Assembly: GCA_015067075.1 (NCBI GenBank)
Contig: SVND01000003.1
Span: 25,088-89,087, forward strand
Reading direction: 5' to 3'
Length of the DNA: 64,000 nt
From: Oscillospiraceae bacterium
Lineage (GTDB): Bacteria > Bacillota > Clostridia > Oscillospirales > SIG530
The translations under genes and the position numbers were made by a program. Of this stretch, positions 59,687 to 64,000 are shown in pieces (the first letter of the stretch is position 1; each line of letters begins with the position of its first letter). The notes under the pieces are model-generated. The model saw nothing but the letters and a program-made list of their open reading frames with translations, did not search any database and was not told the DNA's origin.

Positions 59687-60640
59687 ATGTCCATTACATA
59701 CGCCGTCATAGTGGCAGTTGCATTATTGTTGCTTGCTGTATATTGCTTTTTTGTACGGAAAAAAGAAACATGGCTACTGCTCTTATTTATATCCATAACC
59801 GTTGCAAATGTCGGTTATTTTCTTCTTTCAATATCAAAAACACTTACTTTTGCCATATTTGCCAACGATGTTGTATATTTAGGCAGCGTTTTTCTTTCTA
59901 TGTTCATGCTTTTAACTATTTCCAAGTTATGTGGATTTAAGATCAAAAAGAAAACCGTCTCCTTTTTACTGACTATCGGTGTGCTGATGTTTGCAATAAT
60001 TGCCACATCGGGATTTTTGCCGTGGTATTACAAGGAAGTCTCGCTTACATTCGTTGACGGTGCAGCAAAGCTCAGCAAGGTATACGGCGCGCTCCACCCT
60101 CTATATCTTATCTACCTGTTGTCGTATTTTGCGGCAATGATCGCCTGTATCGTTCATTCTATACACAAAAAAATGATTGCGTCACAAAAACACGCTTCGC
60201 TTCTCGCCGCAATAGTTTTCGGAAATATCGCCGTTTGGTTTGTTGAAAAATTCATTCCTTGGAACTTTGAATTTCTTTCCGTTTCCTACCTGTTCAGCGA
60301 GATCATACTTCTCGGAATCTATTGGATGATGCAGGATTACGTCAGATTAGACCTTATTCCTAAACCTGCGCCCGTGGTTTCGCATCCTGATCCCGCTGAT
60401 ATTGCAACTATGCCGATTGAAGAAAAAATACTGAAGGTCCTTTCCTTTTTGAAGCCCGGCGAAATGCTGGCGGCAAGAGAACGCGAGATCCTTGAACTGG
60501 TTCTTCAAAACAAAAAGAGAAAAGAAATTGCCGACGAGTTATGCTTGTCGGAAAACACCATCAAAACCTATACGAGAACGCTTTACGGCAAGCTTGGAGT
60601 CAACTCACGAGAGGAGCTTTACGCATTACTTATTAAATAA
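59687..60640 (+). CDS. Membrane-bound LuxR-family regulator with 7TM sensor
   Basis: 317 residues. About 217 residues form seven hydrophobic segments resembling the histidine-kinase N-terminal 7TM module. A short linker leads to a C-terminal LuxR helix-turn-helix (about 260-317) with REREILELVLQNKKRKEIADELCLSENTIKTYTRTLYGKLGV (in part). There is no receiver or kinase domain, so sensing and DNA binding occur in one chain. A terminator and a CACCCC-type array follow, upstream of a small gene and a giant secreted protein that it could control. Confidence 0.85.
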   Translation: MSITYAVIVAVALLLLAVYCFFVRKKETWLLLLFISITVANVGYFLLSISKTLTFAIFANDVVYLGSVFLSMFMLLTISKLCGFKIKKKTVSFLLTIGVLMFAIIATSGFLPWYYKEVSLTFVDGAAKLSKVYGALHPLYLIYLLSYFAAMIACIVHSIHKKMIASQKHASLLAAIVFGNIAVWFVEKFIPWNFEFLSVSYLFSEIILLGIYWMMQDYVRLDLIPKPAPVVSHPDPADIATMPIEEKILKVLSFLKPGEMLAAREREILELVLQNKKRKEIADELCLSENTIKTYTRTLYGKLGVNSREELYALLIK

Positions 60641-60652
60641 AATATCAAATTG

Positions 60653-60679
60653 GCGGCAGTGCTATTCTGCCGCTTTTTT
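60653..60679 (+). terminator. Terminator of the LuxR gene
   Basis: GCGGCAG (60653-60659) and CTGCCGC (60667-60673) form a stem with a 7-base loop, followed by six T. Confidence 0.8.
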
Positions 60680-60694
60680 GCACGCAAAACCATC

Positions 60695-60774
60695 TTTTCA
60701 CCCTTTTTTCACCCCTAATTTAAAGTTTTCACCCCTTTGGGGTGTACCGAACACATATATAAATATGGTAAAAT
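60695..60774 (+). promoter_or_regulatory. CACCCC operator array and activator-type promoter
   Basis: TTTTCACCC motifs start their CACC at 60699, 60710 and 60730, spaced 11 and 20 bp (one and two helical turns). The third is part of a perfect palindrome CACCCC-TTT-GGGGTG (60730-60744). TAAAAT (60769-60774) has only a poor -35 (TACCGA or ACCGAA), so the promoter likely needs an activator bound at the array. Confidence 0.6.
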
Positions 60775-60829
60775 GTAGCCAAGATATGATTCGAAAGTCT
60801 CTAAACTACAAAAACGGAGGTGATGACAT

Positions 60830-61267
60830 GTGACCGACAAACGTATTTTATTCGGCGATTTTGAGTTTACTCGCGCAAAGGAGCTGGACTATTTACTGAA
60901 CGAGTCACTTTCTGTGACAGACTATTTGTTTGTCAACGAGCCTCGTGACAGCTTTTCAATGTACTTTGAAAAGGGATTTCCCGTATTTACGGTGCCCGAA
61001 AACAGCGAGCGTCCGTATTGTCTTTTTGAGATGAAGCGTCCAGGGAGAATGATCAAATTTTTCTGTCCCGAGAAGCTTGAAAATCTTGACTGTGTGGTGT
61101 GGTATTTTTACATGGAGCTTTTTGACGAACAAGGAGTGCCGCACGTGCTTCCCGGTCAGGTAAGAGTCAAGCCCGATCAGATAAATAATCCAAGGACAAA
61201 AGGCAAACCGAAATTCATCGAAGTTTTGGAAAACATCAAGCTAAAAGCACAGACTGTAACAGCCTGA
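60830..61267 (+). CDS. Small conserved-looking protein of unknown function
   Basis: 145 residues starting at a GTG (60830) with GGAGG 9 bases upstream; the ATG two bases earlier is followed at once by TGA. No signal peptide. The protein is mixed alpha/beta (EMKRPGRMIKFFCPEKL near 68-84, VVWYFYMELFDEQG near 89-102). I recognise no family. It lies between the CACCCC promoter and the giant secreted protein gene, with which it probably shares a transcript. Confidence 0.75.
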   Translation: MTDKRILFGDFEFTRAKELDYLLNESLSVTDYLFVNEPRDSFSMYFEKGFPVFTVPENSERPYCLFEMKRPGRMIKFFCPEKLENLDCVVWYFYMELFDEQGVPHVLPGQVRVKPDQINNPRTKGKPKFIEVLENIKLKAQTVTA

Positions 61268-61298
61268 AAAATTCTCACATGATGAAAGGGGAACAAAA

Positions 61299-64000
61299 AT
61301 GAAAGTAAAAAGAATTTTAGCACTGCTGTTAAGCGTTATAATGACGCTCAGCATGATGCCTGCGACGGTGTTTGCGTATTTTGAGGAACCGACGGCAGAG
61401 GGCAATAATGCACTCGAAACAACGGTCTATGAGTATACAAAGCCCGTTGGTGTGACGATGCAGCGATTAACGGGAAGCTGTGTAACCGAAACCGATAATC
61501 TCGGTGACGATTTGCTGTTTGTAATCAAAAGCGGCGATCGCTATTATGCAATGAAGGACGTTGAGGCGAGTGAAGATGCATATGAAGCTATCCCTGCCGT
61601 AGACGTTACCGATTGGGTGAATGCTGACGGTAGTCTGACTGTCCCCACAGATACTCTAGGTGTGGCATTCTGGCGTTATGAGCAACGGCCGGAATATGAA
61701 TACGGTATGTTCATCAACGGCCGCGAGGATTATCTTGCCTATTCCTATGGCTATGAAAGCGTCGATGGCGATGACGATTATTACAATGACGCCGAACGCA
61801 CGTATTGGGGCAAGTTTAAGATCAGCACCTATGAGGATGGAGGATACACCGAAAGCGATCCATTCTACTGGTCTGAAAACGGCACGAGCGGAACCCTGCA
61901 GTTTAGCGGCAGATGGTCTTATTATATCAATAACTATAACTCTGTTTATCTGAAATACAACGTCATTGCCGATCTGATCACAGACGGTAACGGCGGATGG
62001 AAATTCTACTTCCGCTATCTTGGTTCCGACGTTGAATATGTCGGCGACGAGGTGGAGGGCTATCTCTACTATGCAGATTGCCGCCATCAAGGCACGATCC
62101 GTCATGCAGAATACGATTCTCCTACCTGTATGCTCAAGGGCTGCGAGGAATATTGGTACTGCGAGAATTGCAACCGATATGCAAAGGATGAAAACTTCAT
62201 CGAATTTTTCGGTCAGGAGATGCCCATTATTCCTGCCACGGGTCACGACTTTGACAGCGAAGCGTGCAAAAACTGTGACCGCCCCGTTCCCGTGTACAGC
62301 AAGGTAACGAATCAGGCACAGTTTGACGCTCTTGCCGATGATACGATGTTCATTCTCGTGGCAGAGTACAACGGAAAGCACTACGCTATGGACTTTTCCG
62401 AGGTTTACTCTTATATGATCGATTCCGACGGTGACGGATTCTACGATATTCACGACGTAGACGACGACTCGGACGGTATCCCCGACTACCTCAAGTTTGA
62501 CGAAGGCGGCGGCGGTGAGTGGCGCGATGAGCCGAACGGCGTATACGACTATCTGGAATGGGACATGGATGGTGACGGTGACGTTGATGATTACGATCTG
62601 CATGAATTCCACATTATGATCTGCGATCAGCATCTGACCGATATGCTTTACAGTAACGGTGGTATCAATGCAATCGAGATCACAATGAATGCCGACGGCA
62701 CCTTCTCCCACGAGGAAGCAAAGAAAACTGCCGAGTTTGAGATGGTGGACGTGTACCTTGCCGAGAATTACAATCCTGATTGGCATTCTTATTGGGAGAA
62801 CGGCGTGATGCCATACCACACAAAATGTGTAAAGCAGTTCGTCATTCCCAACTACTTCCTCTCCGCGCCCAGCATGCGTCCTATCGAAAGAATGTATCAG
62901 CAACGCATCTATGATTTCGGAGATTCGTCAAGCTGGGGTGTTATTTTCTACGACAGCCGTGATGAATACTACTCTTACGTCGATGGCGACATGAATGCAA
63001 AGGTAGACGCCGATGAAGATGGAAATCCGGATCCTCTGCCTTTCCCGGATGTCAACAAAGAGGGCAGTGTGGCGGTATTCGATACCTTTGACGATATTGG
63101 GTGGATCCTGTATAATGAGGGACAGAAGGCGCAGCTCCGCCTGAGAGATTATAACGAAACGATTGGTTTTGTTACAGGACACGATTACGAGCTTGACTGG
63201 GAGTGGATTGAGGATGAAAGTCATGAGAATGGTGGCTATTATGACGACCAAGACACGCAGGCGTGCGTATACCTCTATGCTTCTGCACAGTATGATTCCC
63301 ACACCTGCGATTTCGGTGATTGGCTAGACGATGAAAACGGCAGAACCCATACCCGTACCTGCAAGGACAGTGAATGCGGAAAGAAAGAGACAAAAACACA
63401 CGATTGGGATGACGGTGTAGAAACCAAAGCTCCCACCTGCACCGAAGCGGGCGTAAAGACCTTCACTTGCTCCGATTGTAAAGCTACGAAAACAGAAGAT
63501 ATTCCTGCCCTTGATCACGATTGGGGAAAATGGACATACGATAGCGTAGATTCCCACATTCGCAATTGTAAGAGAAATTGCGGCATTGAACAAGAAAGCG
63601 GCCGTCATGAATGGGGCGATTGGGTGCCCGTTGACGGCACTACCCATAAGATGGTTTGTGATCTTTGTAATGGTGAGCAGACAGGCGAACATAATTGGGA
63701 CGACGGCGTTGTTACAAAAGAGCCCACGGAAGATGAGGAAGGCGAAACGACCTTTACTTGCGTCACGTGCTCTCACACCAAAACAGAGCCCATCGATAAA
63801 TTAGTTCATGAATGCACTTGGTCTGATTGGTATCCCGATGGCGACGAAAATCACAAGCGCGACTGCTTGGACGACAATTGCGACAGCTTTGAGACTTTGC
63901 CTCACGAATGGGACGACGGTGTTATCACAAAAGAGCCCACGGAAGACGAGGAAGGCGAAACGACCTTTACTTGCGTCACGTGCTCTCACACCAAAACAGA
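61299..64000 (+). CDS. Giant secreted surface protein with Ca-binding and CxxC repeats (cut by window edge)
   Basis: At least 900 residues with no in-frame stop before the window end. A signal peptide ends near 26 (LLLSVIMTLSMMPATVFA). The N-terminal part (30-360) is beta-rich. At 375-396, DSDGDGFYDIHDVDDDSDG resembles thrombospondin type 3/dockerin Ca-binding loops; another Asp-rich loop DMDGDGDVDDYD lies near 425. From about 670 the protein consists of zinc-ribbon-like units with paired CxxC (CSDC, CDLC, CVTC) and HDW/HEWDDG blocks; the last two units are 213 nucleotides apart and nearly identical. Preceded by AAAGGGGAA. Possible roles are adhesion or wall anchoring; the C-terminus is unseen. 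Confidence 0.85.
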   Translation, partial: MKVKRILALLLSVIMTLSMMPATVFAYFEEPTAEGNNALETTVYEYTKPVGVTMQRLTGSCVTETDNLGDDLLFVIKSGDRYYAMKDVEASEDAYEAIPAVDVTDWVNADGSLTVPTDTLGVAFWRYEQRPEYEYGMFINGREDYLAYSYGYESVDGDDDYYNDAERTYWGKFKISTYEDGGYTESDPFYWSENGTSGTLQFSGRWSYYINNYNSVYLKYNVIADLITDGNGGWKFYFRYLGSDVEYVGDEVEGYLYYADCRHQGTIRHAEYDSPTCMLKGCEEYWYCENCNRYAKDENFIEFFGQEMPIIPATGHDFDSEACKNCDRPVPVYSKVTNQAQFDALADDTMFILVAEYNGKHYAMDFSEVYSYMIDSDGDGFYDIHDVDDDSDGIPDYLKFDEGGGGEWRDEPNGVYDYLEWDMDGDGDVDDYDLHEFHIMICDQHLTDMLYSNGGINAIEITMNADGTFSHEEAKKTAEFEMVDVYLAENYNPDWHSYWENGVMPYHTKCVKQFVIPNYFLSAPSMRPIERMYQQRIYDFGDSSSWGVIFYDSRDEYYSYVDGDMNAKVDADEDGNPDPLPFPDVNKEGSVAVFDTFDDIGWILYNEGQKAQLRLRDYNETIGFVTGHDYELDWEWIEDESHENGGYYDDQDTQACVYLYASAQYDSHTCDFGDWLDDENGRTHTRTCKDSECGKKETKTHDWDDGVETKAPTCTEAGVKTFTCSDCKATKTEDIPALDHDWGKWTYDSVDSHIRNCKRNCGIEQESGRHEWGDWVPVDGTTHKMVCDLCNGEQTGEHNWDDGVVTKEPTEDEEGETTFTCVTCSHTKTEPIDKLVHECTWSDWYPDGDENHKRDCLDDNCDSFETLPHEWDDGVITKEPTEDEEGETTFTCVTCSHTKT
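63697..64000 (+). repeat. 213-base coding tandem repeat
   Basis: 63697-63787 matches 63910-64000 with only a handful of differences (for example GTTACA versus ATCACA). The period is 213 bases (71 codons). It encodes the WDDGV/ITKEPTEDEEGE and CVTCSHTKTE blocks and continues past the window edge. Confidence 0.9.

Noticed and set aside
60492..60833. 113-codon plus-strand frame ending at ATG-TGA
   Set aside because: It overlaps the LuxR helix-turn-helix in another frame, runs through the terminator and the operator array, and has no RBS.
61656..62903. A 415-codon open frame on the minus strand
   Set aside because: It is the antisense shadow of the giant secreted protein, which has a signal peptide, RBS and recognisable motifs on the plus strand. 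The minus frame has biased Val/Ile-rich composition and no RBS.
1..64000. tRNA, rRNA, insertion sequences, integrases or phage genes
   Set aside because: I looked for CCA-ended cloverleaf sequences, transposase motifs and terminal repeats and saw none. A search with tRNAscan and ISfinder would be more sensitive.

Overview
The window looks like chromosomal DNA of a spore-forming, low-to-mid GC Gram-positive (Clostridia-type) bacterium, probably an uncultured gut or rumen member. The evidence is strong AGGAGG-type ribosome binding sites, TTGACA/TATAAT promoters with 17-bp spacers, a SpoIVFA/SpoIVFB-like protease pair, SpoIID and DacF-type wall enzymes, clostridial SSB-like and membrane LuxR proteins, and many lipoproteins with Thr-Pro-rich linkers. 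No tRNA, rRNA, insertion sequence, phage or CRISPR array was seen. Nearly all sequence is coding. The one gene-free stretch over 300 bases (31776-32134) is a tandem repeat.

Layout. 1-4.3 kb: a cut AraC regulator divergent from L-fucose isomerase, then a Na/Pi cotransporter. 4.4-8.9 kb: an Lrp / aminotransferase / RpiR / SDR operon, then ilvE. 8.9-13.3 kb: a minus-strand BlaI / truncated-BlaR1 / lipoprotein / DUF4298-like / lipoprotein operon, divergent from a SulP anion transporter whose promoter carries a BlaI-like operator. 13.3-19.2 kb (minus): a zinc-ribbon membrane protein, a P-type-ATPase-like protein lacking all catalytic motifs, rlmB, a URO-D-like methyltransferase and an AEC transporter. 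19.3-27.1 kb: small lipoproteins, a GH95 fucosidase, GNAT, a GH-like lipoprotein, a tandem pair of membrane-anchored paralogues and a SemiSWEET-like protein. 27.2-30.4 kb: LysR, the SpoIVF-like pair and a QueG-like Fe-S protein. 30.4-36.7 kb (minus): MATE, a repeat region, queA, SpoIID and DacF. 36.8-41.3 kb: trmL, an S15-type hydrolase, a tiny lipoprotein, upp and uraA.

41.3-50.9 kb is a glycan-degradation block: two very large paralogous lipoproteins that resemble glycoside hydrolases, a GH78-like rhamnosidase between them and a divergent GH39-like lipoprotein. A shared TATGAG-N3-TGTGCT element lies upstream of both large paralogues. With fucI, GH95 and the other GH-like lipoprotein, this suggests a life on fucose- and rhamnose-containing glycans. 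51-58.3 kb: amidohydrolase, cinA, thiI, cysK, then pdxK-like, ECF S-component, radical SAM and a polysaccharide deacetylase. 58.4-64 kb: a degenerate Mur-ligase-like small protein, a tandem-OB SSB-like protein, a membrane LuxR regulator, a CACCCC operator array, a small unknown protein and the start of a giant secreted repeat protein that runs off the end.

The best candidates for undescribed biology are the pseudo-P-type ATPase operon, the sensor-less BlaR1 operon that appears to control a SulP transporter, the unclassified GH-like paralogue pair with its shared cis element, the CACCCC/LuxR/giant-protein module, and a DacF homologue that seems to lack both a normal start codon and the KTG lysine.
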